Positions 34,456 to 45,023 of a stretch of DNA of 64,000 nucleotides are shown here, one piece after another. The first letter of the stretch is position 1, and each line of letters starts with the position of its first letter. Source of the stretch: Coix lacryma-jobi var. lacryma-jobi (lineage: Eukaryota; Streptophyta; Magnoliopsida; Poales; Poaceae); the NCBI GenBank assembly GCA_009763385.1, contig CM019828.1, positions 26,501,751-26,565,750 of the forward strand. Direction: 5' to 3'. Made by a program: the position numbers and the translations under genes. The notes beneath the pieces are model-generated. The model did not search any database, was not told the origin of the DNA, and saw only the letters and a list, made by a program, of their open reading frames with translations.

Positions 34456-35770
34456 TCAAAACCCAATGTCCCAGTAGAGCCCGTCGAGGTGAGAGGAGCC
34501 AAGGACCGATGAGGTGATCTCATCAGCCCGGCGACGGCGGTTCTCCTCCTCACTGTCCAGCGGCCCGCCGTAGTCCAGCAAATCCGGTAGATAGTAATCT
34601 GCATCGTCGACGGACTGCATCTGCATGATTAGTGGCGGCAACGCGGAGCAATGCGCTCCCAGTCGTCCCAGCAGCTGGTCATCATGCTGGTTTAGCCAAC
34701 TGAAACCATGCTGCTGCCTGTCCTCATCATGGGCCATTAGACAGTGGTGCTGCTGCTGGTCACCCTCCATGCCCATGGCTTGGGCACCGAGCTGGCTTCC
34801 TGCCGCATGCTGGGTTTCAGTGACGCCCAGGGGCGGCGGTGGCACCGCCTCCTGCTCGCTGTCAAAACCGTCGTCTGCCTCCATGGCAAGGAGCTGGCGG
34901 CCAGGAGAGGGGTGGCCATGCACGGAAACGGAAGCCTCCTCTGTTTCCAGCTTCCTGTCGTCGCTGCTGATCATCGGATGATGCTGCTTCCTCGTGAACA
35001 CCCTGCAAATGACCCACTCACTCTGCATATATGTGGCCAAAACGGAGCACACGGACACCGATCATAAGTAACAACAAGACATTGCAGAAGTAAGTATGGC
35101 TGCATGCATGTTGGCGTGCATGTGAGCTGATTGCTTGCACGTATATACCTGTGCCCCTCTTAGGAGGGCGCTGCTCCTCCTGTCGCCCATGGCGTACTCG
35201 TGCATGACCCAGCCGGTCTTCTCCCCTCTGGGGGCCCTGCCGCGGTAGAACACTAGCGTCTTCCTCGTCCCGACGACGACGAGGCGGCCAGACCTGCCGG
35301 CGCCGTGCACGGGCTTGTCCTTCCCCGTGGACTTCCAGTAGCCCAGCTGCGTTGCGCGGCGGGCGCGAACGCCGGAGGGGGACTTGCTGCCCCTCGTGCA
35401 GAAGAAGTAGCCCTCCTGCAGGTCTCCTCCGGCCGCCGCCGCCTGCTTCTCGCCTGCATGCATGTGTGTGAACATTAACGCACGCACGATGATGATGAAC
35501 AGGCGTGCATATATGCATGCATGCTGCAACTGCAACAACGTACGTACATGGCAGCAGGTCCCATGGCTCTGTCTTGTAGAGGTCCACGTCGCGGATGGCT
35601 GCCGTGGTGAAGCTGCCGTCCATGGCCTTCCTGGCGAGGTAGCAGGTGATGAGCTCCTCGTCCGTCGGGTAGAAGCGGAAGCCCGGCGGCAGGGTGTTAG
35701 CTATGCGTTCATAGGAAGGGGAAAAGGATAGTTGGAGGAAAGAATCGGGAAATTGGGAAGGAGAAGACAT
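34456..35770 (-). CDS. NAC transcription factor body; open frame starts in a retrotransposon LTR, 3 exons
   Basis: NAC proteins are plant transcription factors. The NAC-domain exons are 35548-35689 (the host part of exon 1), 35149-35453 and 34456-35022; junctions are phase 1 and phase 0. Subdomains are in order: LPPGFRFYPTDEELI (A), RDVDLYKTEPWDL (B), GYFFCTRGSKSP and GYWKSTGKDKPV (C), VGTRKTLVFYRG and GWVMHEYAM (D), SEWVICRVF (E). An acidic, glutamine-rich tail ends in YWDIGF. The host start codon lies 5.6 kb away because a retrotransposon splits exon 1. An ATG at 35768-35770 inside the adjacent LTR reads 26 LTR-encoded residues straight into LPPGFRF. Whether that chimera is made is inference. 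Confidence 0.85.
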
Positions 35771-35962
35771 GAATTGGATTAGGGTTTTTCAGTTTACAAT
35801 TGCCTGCCTACTCTTCTCTCTCTCTTCTCCTTTATACTTCAGGAGCTCACATCACATTACATTTCCCATTCTGGGCCTGCATAGCGCTTGCTGGGCCGCG
35901 ACGCTCTCTTGGGTCGGGTGCTTGTCCGGGTGCCGTCCTCCAGCTGAACGGGGTTGCTGACA
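35695..35962 (-). repeat. 3' LTR of the chromovirus (268 bp), adjacent to NAC
   Basis: Begins TGTTAGCTATGC and ends GGGGTTGCTGACA on the plus strand. It matches 40989-41254 except for five substitutions and an extra CT in the CTCTCTCT run. One of those substitutions makes CAT at 35768-35770, that is ATG on the minus strand. Confidence 0.96.
35831..35836 (-). promoter_or_regulatory. TATA box of the NAC-proximal LTR
   Basis: The minus strand reads GTATAAAGG here, about 60 bp upstream of the LTR-derived ATG at 35770. Position and orientation allow the 3' LTR to start a transcript directly into the NAC exons. The same TATA is present in the other LTR at about 41125. Confidence 0.6.
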
Positions 35963-38900
35963 TCGTCCCCTCCTTTGGAACCGGCATGCCCCCAGGCCGG
36001 TGCACGAGGAAACTTCTGTCGGAGCGGTTCCAAGGACTCCCACGAGGCCAGCCAAGCAGGCATATGAGACCAATGTACCAAGCCTTGCTCCACAGGGTGA
36101 TCTCCAGAGGTCCACCGACGTTGCAAGATACGCATGGGAACCTGAAACTCCACAAGTTCAGATGGTAGTGCAGAAGATACCTGAGCAGATCCTGAAGAGC
36201 TCTTGAGTTGGGACACATGGAACACCGGATGGATTCGAGCACCGGCTGGAAGATCAAGTCGGTAGGCTACTGGACCCACGCGGTCAAGGATACGAAACGG
36301 ACCGAAGAAACGAAATGACAGCTTCTGACACGATCGCGGAGCCATAGAGGCCTGGACGTATGGCTGCAGTTTGAGAAACACCCAGTCCCCACTGGAGAAA
36401 CTGCGTTCCGAACGGCCCTTATCGGCCTGGCGTTTCATGCGGTCATGAGCTCGGCTCAGGTGCTGCTGCACAAGATCTTGCATGACCCGACGCTGATCCA
36501 TCCAGGACTGCAAGTCAGGAACTGGTGAGACCGAATCCATAGTAATACCCAAGTGCGGGGAGGAAACCCATACAACACTTCGAAAGGAGAACGCCCGATT
36601 GCCGAATGAGTGCTGGAGTTATACCAAAATTCAGCCAAGGACAACCACTGAAACCAACGGGATGGGCAAGCATTGACAAAGCAACGCAAAAAAGTTTCCA
36701 AGCACTGATTGACGCGTTCTGTCTGACTGTCTGTCTGGGGGTGATATGCTGAACTCATATGCAGTGAGGTGCCAGCCAGCTGAAATAGAGATTTCCAGAA
36801 AGAGCGGGTGAAGATCTTATCACGGTCAGAGATAATGACCTGAGGAAGGCCATGCAGTTTATAAATGTTATCCATGAAAGCCCGAGCCACAGTGAGGGCG
36901 GTGAAAGGATGGGACAACGGCACGAAATGACTGTATTTAGAGAACTTGTCAACCACTACGAGAATGGCGTTAGCTGAACCCGAACGTGGGAGACCCTCGA
37001 TGAAATCCATGGAAACCACTTCCCAGGAATAGGCAGGGGCTGCAAGAGTCCACGTGAACGTGTACGATCAGGTTTGGCTTGCAAACAAACCTGACAGTTC
37101 TGCACATAAGACCAGATTGCTGCTTTCATGCGAGGCCAGTAGAAGAGCTGCTTAATTTTCTGGTATGTTGCTGGGGCGCCGGAATGTCCACCAATGGGGC
37201 TAGAGTGCAAAGCGGCCAAAACTGATTGCTGAACTGCTGGGGCAGAGCCTAACCAGATCCGTTCTTTGTGGCGAATGACACCTTGATGCAAGGTATATGG
37301 AGGATAGGAAGCGTTGTCAACAGCCAACCGAGTCAGCAAGGACTGAGCAAGGTCATGAGTACCATATGTGGATACCACAGCCGTCAACCAATCATGAGTC
37401 ACTGAAGAAACAGCAAAGGCAAATTCAGAATGTGGCCGGCGAGACAAGGCATCATCAGCAGAATTCTCAGAACCTTTCTTGTACAGGATTTTGTACTGAA
37501 AGCCGAGCAGCTTGGACAACACCTTTTGTTGCCACGGTGTGTGCAAACGCTGTTCATTCAAATGAATCAGGCTTTTGTGATCGGTATGGATGAAAAATTC
37601 CCCTTGCAGTAAATAATGACGCCACTGCTCAACTGCTAAAAGGATGGCCAAGTATTCCTTTTCGTATGTCGAAAGGCACTGATTCCGGGGTCCCAGAGTT
37701 TTACTGATATAAGCAAGAGGATGGCCCTGCTGCTGCAATACAACCCCAATGCCAACTGCACATGCGTCTGTTTCAATATGGAAAGGCAAGGTGAAATTGG
37801 GTAATGCTAGAACTGGGGCTGAAACCAGAGCTTGTTTAAGTGCTGCAAATGCTGAGTCCTGAGCTGATGTCCACACAAAGAGCACATCCTTGCGCAAAAG
37901 ATTGGAGAGAGGTTTGGCTATGAGGCTAAAATGCCGGACGAACTTCCGGTAATAACCAGTAAGACCAAGAAAACCACGGAGCTCTTTGATATTTTTTGGA
38001 ATCGGCCACCCCAGCACCGCAGCAATCTTCTCTGGATCCGTGGAAACCCCCTCACTGCTGACCACATGCCCCAAATAAGCCACGGAACGCTGTGCAAACA
38101 GACACTTAGACATTTTCAATTTCCAATGATCTGCTGCCAACCACTCGAAAACCTGGCGTAGGTGGTCTATATGAGCGTCCAAGGTCGGGCTATAAACCAA
38201 GATGTCGTCAAAGAAAACAATGACAAACTTGCGGAGGCCCGGAGCAAGAGTGACATTCATGGCATTCTGAAAAGTCCCCGGGGCGCCTGTTAAGCCAAAG
38301 GCCATGACCAGAAATTCATATTGCCCCAAGTGGGTTTGGAACGCTGTTTTGAATTCTTCACCAGGCTGCAACAAGATCTGATGGAAACCAGCACGCAAAT
38401 CAAGCTTGGAAAACCAGCTGGCTGAGGACAATTCATCCATCAGCTGGTCAATCACAGGTACAGGAAATTTGGCTTTTGCTGTTATGGAATTGAGCTGGCG
38501 AAAATCAACACAGAAGCGAAAGGAGCCATCCTTCTTCTTAACCAATAAGACCGGGGAAGAGAAGGGACTAGCACTGGGGCGGATCAGACCCTGGGACATC
38601 TCCTGCACTTGTCTCTCGATCTCATCTTTGAGAGTTGGAGGGTAGCAGTATGGTTTGATAAACACTGGTTGCGCTCCCGGAAGTAATGGAATTGTGTGGT
38701 TGAATGCTCTGGATGGGGGTAAGGAAGTAGGAGCCTCCAACAAGGGTGCAAATGTATCCAAAAGAGCCTGAACAGGTGGTTGTAGCGATGCCTCTGCTCC
38801 AATAGAATTAGCAGGACGTATCACTGTGGATACCTGAAGAAGGAACTGTGAAGGCAATTCAGTCAAGATCCCCTGAAGCAGCACAGAAACACCCTCATAA

Positions 38901-40894
38901 GGAATAGAGATCCATTTCTCGCGCCAGTCAACAGACATTGGGCTATAGCATTCCAACCAATCCATGCCAATAATGATATCAAAGGATGACAGTTTCAGCA
39001 CTCGGAAGTCAGACTTAAATGAGCATCCCTCGATAGACCAAGGCAACTGTTTAACCAAAACTGAACTCTGCAGCCGACCACCCCCAGCCACTTGGACCTG
39101 ACAAGTAATGGGTTCCTGCTGCAAGTGAGGCAACTGAGACACCAAGGACTCACTGATGAAAGAAGAGCTACTGCCAGAGTCCAACAGAATAAGTACAGAG
39201 ACATCAGAGACCCATCCATGGAACTGAACTGTGCGGCCAGATGGGCAACCAGAAACAGCTGACTTGGATATAGCGAGAAACAACTGCTCCTGCGGACCTT
39301 CCTGAACTGGAGACTGAGAATCATTGTCCTCCATTGCTGACGACCAAACAACCTCAATTGCCAATAAGATTTCCAGAGCACACACATGATCCTTGGCCCA
39401 TTTAGCGTTACATTTGTAACACAACCCCATTGCGCGACGATAAGCCTTGATTGCAGACAATTTAGAATCAGCACCAGGACCAGAAGCCACTGAGGACGGT
39501 GTGGTGGTAGCCGCAGTCTTGGCGCCCTGAACCGGAGGAGGCGGTAAAGGCAATGCCGTTGGGGATGGTGAGCGTGTCTTGAACGAAGAAGACCAATCAC
39601 CACCTCGGGACAGCTTGGGGGGGTTCGACGCCACCTCTTCCTGCAACAAAGCGAGAGTCGCAGCAGTATCCAAGTCTTTGGGGCGCTGAACAAGCACCAC
39701 TGACTTGATGTCGAAGCACAAACCATCAATGAAACGCATAGTGAAGTACAATGCATCATGTTGGGGAGAATATGCTTTCAATTGATCGACCAGTTCAGTG
39801 AAACGCGTGATATAATCTGAGACAGATGATGTTTGTCTGACGTGGAAGAGCTGGCGAATCAACGATTCGTGGTGATCACGATCAAAGCGATCATGAATCA
39901 TGATGCAGAAATCCTCCCATGTGCATTGAGGAATTCAGGACTCAATAGATTGGTACCAGAGGGATGCTGGGCCATCAAAATGCATCTCGGACACGCTAAT
40001 CCAAAGCGATGGGTCGACAGCATACATGTTGAAGTATTTCTCGGCACGGGCGCGCCAACGCCGAGGATGTTCACCGTCGAACCTGGGGAATGGGAATTTC
40101 GGCAAACGACTATTGGAATTATGCAGGTCGGGTGGGTGGGGTTTTGGTGGTGGATAGGCCAGGAGAGTTGGGTGTTGGGTGGATTGGAACTGGTCGGGAA
40201 CATGGTGGGAGACTCCGAATGGGGAATGCAAGACTGGGGAAGAAGGAGCTGTGCACGTACCCTTGGCCGGGACTGGGATCCAAGTCGTAACGACTCCGGA
40301 TCCCGAATCCCGTGTAGTCAATTCGACGCGGTGCCCAACGACGGGCCGGTTGGCGGGAAGTCCGACAGAGAGATGCGCGGCCGCCTGAGGTGGAGTCGGA
40401 AGGAGACCGGGGCCGTGGGACATTTCGTCAAACACCCCACGGTCGTGGAGCTTCGCCATCCTCTGGAGGTTCGTGCGGACGTCGGCGAGGTCGGCCTCGA
40501 GGTGAGCCACGCGTTCGTCGCGCTCGTCCTTGATGTGGGCGACGCGAAGGGTCTCCAGCTCGGTGAGGCGCTGGGTGAACTCGGCGTCGCGGTCGGCGTA
40601 CGAGGCTTCGAGAGCGGAGATGCGGTGCTCCACCGCGGGGGCGTTGGGATCCGCCGGGACCGACTCGAGCGCCGTAAGCCGCCGGGAGAAGGAGACGGCG
40701 TTGGCGGACACCGAAGCTTCCACGGAGTTGAGGCGAGCGTCGATGGATGAAGAGCGCTCCGTCAGCCCGTGCTCCAGATCCGAAAGGCCCTGCTCCAGAT
40801 CTGAAAAACGCTGGCTCCATCGGTCGTTCTGTTCGTCGAAACGGCGATTCAAGTTCGCCATCTCATCGAGAAGCAGCTTGAAATTTGGGTCCAT
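35857..40894 (-). pseudogene. Chromovirus gag-pol polyprotein with three lesions
   Basis: Gag begins at ATG 40894, with a coiled-coil-like N-terminus, and meets an in-frame TGA at 39935-39937. The frame continues through a zinc knuckle (CYKCNAKWAKDHVC, near 39415), protease DSGSSSSF (near 39180), RT motifs FCVDFRQLNS and FFDDILVYS (near 38500 and 38200), RNase H ETDACAVGIG (near 37770) and integrase zinc finger HSGAPATYQ ... CQVCLQAK (37190-37080). A frameshift near 37030 moves it to the frame with MDFIEGLP, ISDRDKIF and AYHPQTDSQTERVNQ. A second frameshift near 36565 leads to the C-terminal part with RILQRRW ... LVHWSHMPAWLASWES, a chromodomain-like end that can guide integration. The reading frame enters the 3' LTR. 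Parts are given separately and not rejoined. Confidence 0.93.
35963..35977 (-). other. Polypurine tract
   Basis: The minus strand reads AAAGGAGGGGACGA immediately before the 3' LTR start TGTCAGC. It is the expected plus-strand priming site, and it overlaps the 3' end of the pol reading frame. Confidence 0.8.
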
Positions 40895-40974
40895 TGCGCC
40901 TCGTGAACGCTGGAATCGGGTATAGTGGGGATGGGAAGGAGTTTGGAGTGGAAGAGGTTCCAGGATGAACGAGA

Positions 40975-40988
40975 ATCCGATACCAATT
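40975..40988 (-). other. Primer binding site (initiator-Met tRNA type)
   Basis: Directly inside the 5' LTR the minus strand reads AATTGGTATCGGATTC. TGGTATC followed by GA matches the initiator-methionine tRNA 3' end used by most plant gypsy elements, with one mismatch in the first ten bases. Confidence 0.75.
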
Positions 40989-41254
40989 TGTTAGCTATGC
41001 ATTCATAGGAAGGGGAAAAGGATAGTTGGAGGAACGAATCGGGAAATTGGGAAGGAGAAGACAGGAATTGGATTAGGGTTTTTCAGTTTACAATTGCCTG
41101 CCTACTCTTCTCTCTCTTCTCCTTTATACTTCAGGAGCTCAAATCACATTACATTTCCCATTCTGGGCCTGCATAGCGCTTGCTGGGCCGCGACGCTCTC
41201 TTGGGTCAGGTGCTTGTCCGGGTGCCGTCCTCCAGCTGAACGGGGTTGCTGACA
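40989..41254 (-). repeat. 5' LTR of the chromovirus (266 bp)
   Basis: Same ends as the partner LTR. It carries CCT where the partner has CAT, so it lacks the ATG. It faces the displaced NAC start codon across the target duplication. Confidence 0.96.
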
Positions 41255-41344
41255 CAGGGCGAGCTCAATCGTCCGCTGCTGTTGCTCATCCCCTTGCATC
41301 CTGATCGATGATCCTGTTGTATATGCATCGCAAACAACCAACAA
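41255..41344 (-). pseudogene. Displaced 5' part of NAC exon 1
   Basis: The minus strand from ATG 41297-41299 encodes MQGDEQQQRTIELAL in 15 codons, ending exactly at the target duplication CAGGG (41255-41259). Removing the element and one CAGGG joins this to PPGFRF at 35689 in frame, which shows the original NAC start. A further in-frame ATG at 41342-41344 could add 15 residues. In the present arrangement, translation from 41299 runs into the LTR and stops at 41144, about 51 codons. Confidence 0.92.
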
Positions 41345-41661
41345 ATTAAACTAGCTATTAATCATCAGATCGATGATCATCAGGAAGAAACACGCGCGAC
41401 TCAGCCTCCGTGTTTGATCTCACTCAGCTCGCACAAAGATCGATGCAGTAAGCACGCGTCAACCATTTTAATCTTGCACGTACGTACGCATGTGCTGATG
41501 TGCATGAGCATGAACTGGTGGGCAAGAGAGATCGATGGAAAATTGCAGTGAACACGTACGTAGGGCACGAAGGCCGGTGATGCACACACAGCGAGCGAGG
41601 TGTTGGCGATGCTCACCAGAGATAGATGTGACCAGCAGAAGCATATAGCTATATGCCCTTC

Positions 41662-41670
41662 GTTTTATAG
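41662..41670 (-). promoter_or_regulatory. TATA box of the native NAC promoter
   Basis: The minus strand reads CTATAAAAC, 360-370 bp upstream of the NAC start codon at 41299, leaving a long 5' UTR. This promoter is now separated from the NAC domain by the inserted element. Confidence 0.5.
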
Positions 41671-41769
41671 TGGCGAGTGGCGACAGAAGGCGCAGCTTGT
41701 TTTGCCTAGAGCGTGCAGGTATGTTGGGGTTGACGTGGACGTCTACTGCACACATGTGCAACCATCTCA

Positions 41770-41886
41770 GGGCTTGTTTGGATGCACATGTATTTAGCCA
41801 AATCCACATGTATTGAAGTATATTTGAACTAAATTACACTCCAATCCATATGGTTTGAGGTAGATACATGCACATCAAACAATGCC
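41770..41886. mobile_element. Short MITE, 117 bp
   Basis: Ends GGGCTTGTTTGGATGCACATG and CATGCACATCAAACAATGCC are imperfect inverted repeats, flanked by TCA on both sides (41767-41769 and 41887-41889). Located upstream of the native NAC promoter. Confidence 0.6.
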
Positions 41887-41889
41887 TCA

Positions 41890-42385
41890 ATCTCATTTCC
41901 TATGGATGGGTAAAATATTTCATAATCAACAGAGTAATTTTGCATACTCACGGATTTTTTAAGAACAATGTCCGATTTACCCCCTGAAGTTGTTGCTGAA
42001 TTTTAAAAATACAATCGAGATCTCCAATACGTAATACAGTAGTTGATAACTTATGGGAAAAAATTTAGTGGGATGATTCCCATGAAGCAACCATGAGCAC
42101 ATGTTGTGGATTCATGAGCGTGCACCCAAAATCTTAGGGTAACTTTTTTACACGAAGCAAGGACGGACATGTGTGAAAAAGTACTACACATATGCAGGCT
42201 CGTTTCACGTGAGGGGCTAAGCCGTTAGCATATTTTGGACGTGAGACAGTGGGGTGTTACATAACCATATCCTCTTCTCAAGCTAGTCACCAAGCTTAAG
42301 CTTGATGGTTCCACTGGCTTCAAGAGCTGAGGGTGATACAAACCCCCCAATGCTCAATGACAACATTGGGAGCTCCCGGGCGACA
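41890..42385. other. Intergenic stretch, no gene recognised
   Basis: AT-rich, then mixed sequence up to the CACTA terminus. The last 100 bp resemble LTR-type DNA and may continue at 45819 on the other side of the CACTA element. Confidence 0.3.
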
Positions 42386-42439
42386 CACTACTGTAAAAAT
42401 AATTTCGCAAGACGATGGTATTTTATTAATGGAGGCGGT

Positions 42440-44661
42440 TGAAGGACCGAATCGGCGACCCGGGGGGTGAATGAGAGCCTCAAATTTCTTCTCGAGAAAT
42501 TAATGGCCCTTGTCCCAGAGAGTCACCCCAAAAGCAAGTCAAGGACTTGGTAGTGTCCACGACCCTAGATGTAGGGTGGATACTTTCAAGAAGCACAGCG
42601 GGACACTACTCAAGTGCAAAAGAGCCTCGGAGCAAATGCAAATATGCAGTGACCAATCCTAGGAGAAAAAACAAAAGGTGTATCAAATGGTGTCCAAAAA
42701 TTATGAAATTTGAACCCTAGGTACTCCAAAAAATTACAGCTCAAAACTCCAAAGTGTTCCTACCGGACATGTCCGAGGTGCCTACCGGACATGTCCGGGT
42801 TGCACTGCCCAGAGCAGTTTTGGGAGAAAATTCCAAAACCCTATCAAACGGTGTCTAAAAATTATGAAACTTTAAAAGTAGCAAGTAGACACCTAAGGGA
42901 AGATCTCCACAAAATTTCAGCTCAAAAATCCAAAGTCTTTCTACCGGACATGTCCGGGTGGCACGCTGAAGTTTCTGAAAACTCCGAATTCGAAGCCAAA
43001 ACTCGACCAAATCAACTCCGAAAAATCTGAAACTTTGCAGAGGAGTTCACAACCAAGTTAGTGAGCTATCTCTAAAAGATTATGGCTCAAACCTAACTAT
43101 GGATTGCAGAATCAAAGAAAATCGAAGAAGATCGGCCAAGGGAGAAAGAACTCGATCCAAAACAAAATCCGCCCGATCTATGTGCTCGTGAGGAATTAGA
43201 TGATTTCCTTTGGTGGAAAGATGCTTCTCACGACAAAGCACAAGATGGTTCAAACGGAATCGCAATCCATCCCTCCAATCAAAAGTTGTCACGAAATCAC
43301 ATAGAGGGCAAAACGAAGAACGCGAAGAACAAAATCGCGAATCGATCTAAAATCGCAGCCAACAAGAGGAAGAAGAAATTGATCCTTGGATTGCTATTAG
43401 ATGATGAACTGTGTAGCACTCTGTGTCAGGTTACAAGCCACTCCTCGCAGTACAAAACGCGGATGGCGAAAAGCTCAAGAACAAGAGCCGGTCTCTCCTC
43501 TCACCCTAGCCTCCTCTCACCTAAACAAAATGAGAGTGACACCTCCAAGGATAGGCTGCCCTAACCAGCCCCCTTCATATATATAGGCGCACGTCCGAAG
43601 ACCAAAGCGCCCTCACATGAAGCACTCAACCCAAATACCCACCAGGGGTAAAACTGTCCAACCCTAGCAGTTTTCATCCGACGGCCACGCGCCTTCTCAT
43701 CCTTCGCTTCGCCTCAACGCAAGCTCCAGGATGCCGCCACGTGCCGTCACCGTCAACCGCCGCGCCTTCTCACCGATAGCTTCGCCGCAACGCAAGCCTC
43801 TCGGTGCCGCCACGCGTCGACCGTCCTTTTGGACCTTCCCCCGGTTTTGAGGCCCAAACCGGGAAACCTGCCAGCCCAGGTTTTGAGGCCCAAACCTGGA
43901 AACCGTCCACCCCGAGTTTTGAGGCCCAAACTCGGAAACCCGTGAGCCCAGGTTTTGAGGCCCTAACTCAGAAACCGGCCACCCGAGTTTTGAGGCCCAA
44001 ACTCGGAAACCGTCGATGGTAGCTTTTTGAGGCTCAGCTACCGAACCCGCGCCGTAGACGGGATGTGGTTCACACACCCCGACCACCGGCACCGATGCCG
44101 ATGCATGTCCAGCCTCCACGCCGGGCACAACGCCTTCGCCTTCCTTCTTGACTCGGCCTACGGCACTTGCGCCGCACGCAAGCCCGTGTCCGACCTCCCG
44201 CCAAGTGCCACAACGCCATCGTCTTCCTCCCGACTCGGCCGATGCATCGCACATCCCCATGTGCTCTCGCTCGCCGATGCCACGTGCCAGCTACCACAGT
44301 TGGTCCTCTGGCCCTCCGGTCCGTCGGTCCAAGCCTCACGTCCACCCTTCACCGCTCTGGGTACATCGGCATGGCACGTCCGCCGCACGACACGCCCATC
44401 CTTCACCGCTCCCGGTCCGTCGGCACGACACGTCTCTACTTGACCTTCACCTCGCCATTGACCACTGTATCCGAGCTCCACACCTGCACATCAACACAGC
44501 CAAGAGACACATGTTGCACACGCACACCAACACAGAAACACACCACAACTCAACGCCGCCGGTTAGTCATAAGCATTAAGCACATAGCGAGATAATGACT
44601 CAACCGGGAAAAGCCTCAAACCTTCCTTATCAAAGTCAATCATTCATCATATATGTTCTCA
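42440..44661 (-). mobile_element. Solo LTR, 2222 bp, inside the CACTA element
   Basis: Plus-strand ends TGAAGGACCG and ATATGTTCTCA are flanked by an exact 5-bp duplication GCGGT (42435-42439, 44662-44666). The left end with GGGGGGTGAATGAGAGCC resembles the end at 47427, so orientation is minus; a TATATATA lies near 43575. It carries three TACCGGACATGTCCG palindromes (42760-42960) and the hairpin array at 43839-44042. No internal coding region. Confidence 0.85.
43839..44042. repeat. Tandem array of six hairpins with co-varying arms
   Basis: Each unit of about 36 bp holds two complementary arms around a constant TGAGGCC loop. The arms are CCGGTTT/AAACCGG (43841), CCAGGTTT/AAACCTGG (43876), CCGAGTTT/AAACTCGG (43912 and 43983) and GGTAGCT/AGCTACC (44018). 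The unit at 43948 has lost pairing. The phrase GAAACC follows most units. Arms change together, so base pairing rather than sequence is kept. Confidence 0.9.
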
Positions 44662-45023
44662 GCGGTCATAAATTCAACCGCCTCGATTAATGCCTACGAT
44701 TAACGGAGGCAGACACTTTTTGTTTACCGAGACGAACACTTTTGCCCACCTCCAAAAATAGATTTATGGAGGTGGGCACCTTAAAATAACTGTCTCCAAA
44801 AATAACATATTCTCGAAGGTGGTTGTCTTAGAGTGCCCGCCTCGATAAATCAATTTTCAGAGACGGACACACTATAAAACCCGCCTCCATAAAAGGCCAC
44901 AGCCCAACAAGCCCAGATGAGGCCCAATAACTACCTTCGTATAAATAGAGAAAGTTCGGGTTTCATTTCACTCTATCTTCACTTCCTCCCCAGCCGACTT
45001 CCACCCCTCCCTCTCTCCTCAAC

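Larger units (their letters stand above)
35695..41254 (-). mobile_element. Complete Ty3/gypsy chromovirus (Reina-like), 5560 bp, inserted in NAC exon 1
   Basis: Both LTRs, primer site, polypurine tract and target duplication CAGGG (35690-35694 and 41255-41259) are present. Gag lies upstream of protease-RT-RNase H-integrase, and the C-terminus looks like a chromodomain. Small size and LTRs of about 267 bp fit the Reina clade; that clade call is inference. The LTRs differ by 5 substitutions and one 2-bp indel, about 1.9%, implying a fairly young insertion (well under 2 million years at commonly used grass rates). Three coding lesions make it non-autonomous. Confidence 0.95.

Noticed and set aside
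39833..40750. 305-codon plus-strand frame across the gag region
   Set aside because: Antisense of the chromovirus gag; no domain on this strand.
35857..40894. Functional autonomous chromovirus
   Set aside because: An in-frame stop at 39935-39937 and frameshifts near 37030 and 36565 break gag-pol, even though the LTRs are young.
43839..44042. CRISPR-like array (regular short repeats)
   Set aside because: Plant nuclear DNA; units are hairpins with varying arms, not identical repeats with unique spacers, and no cas genes exist.
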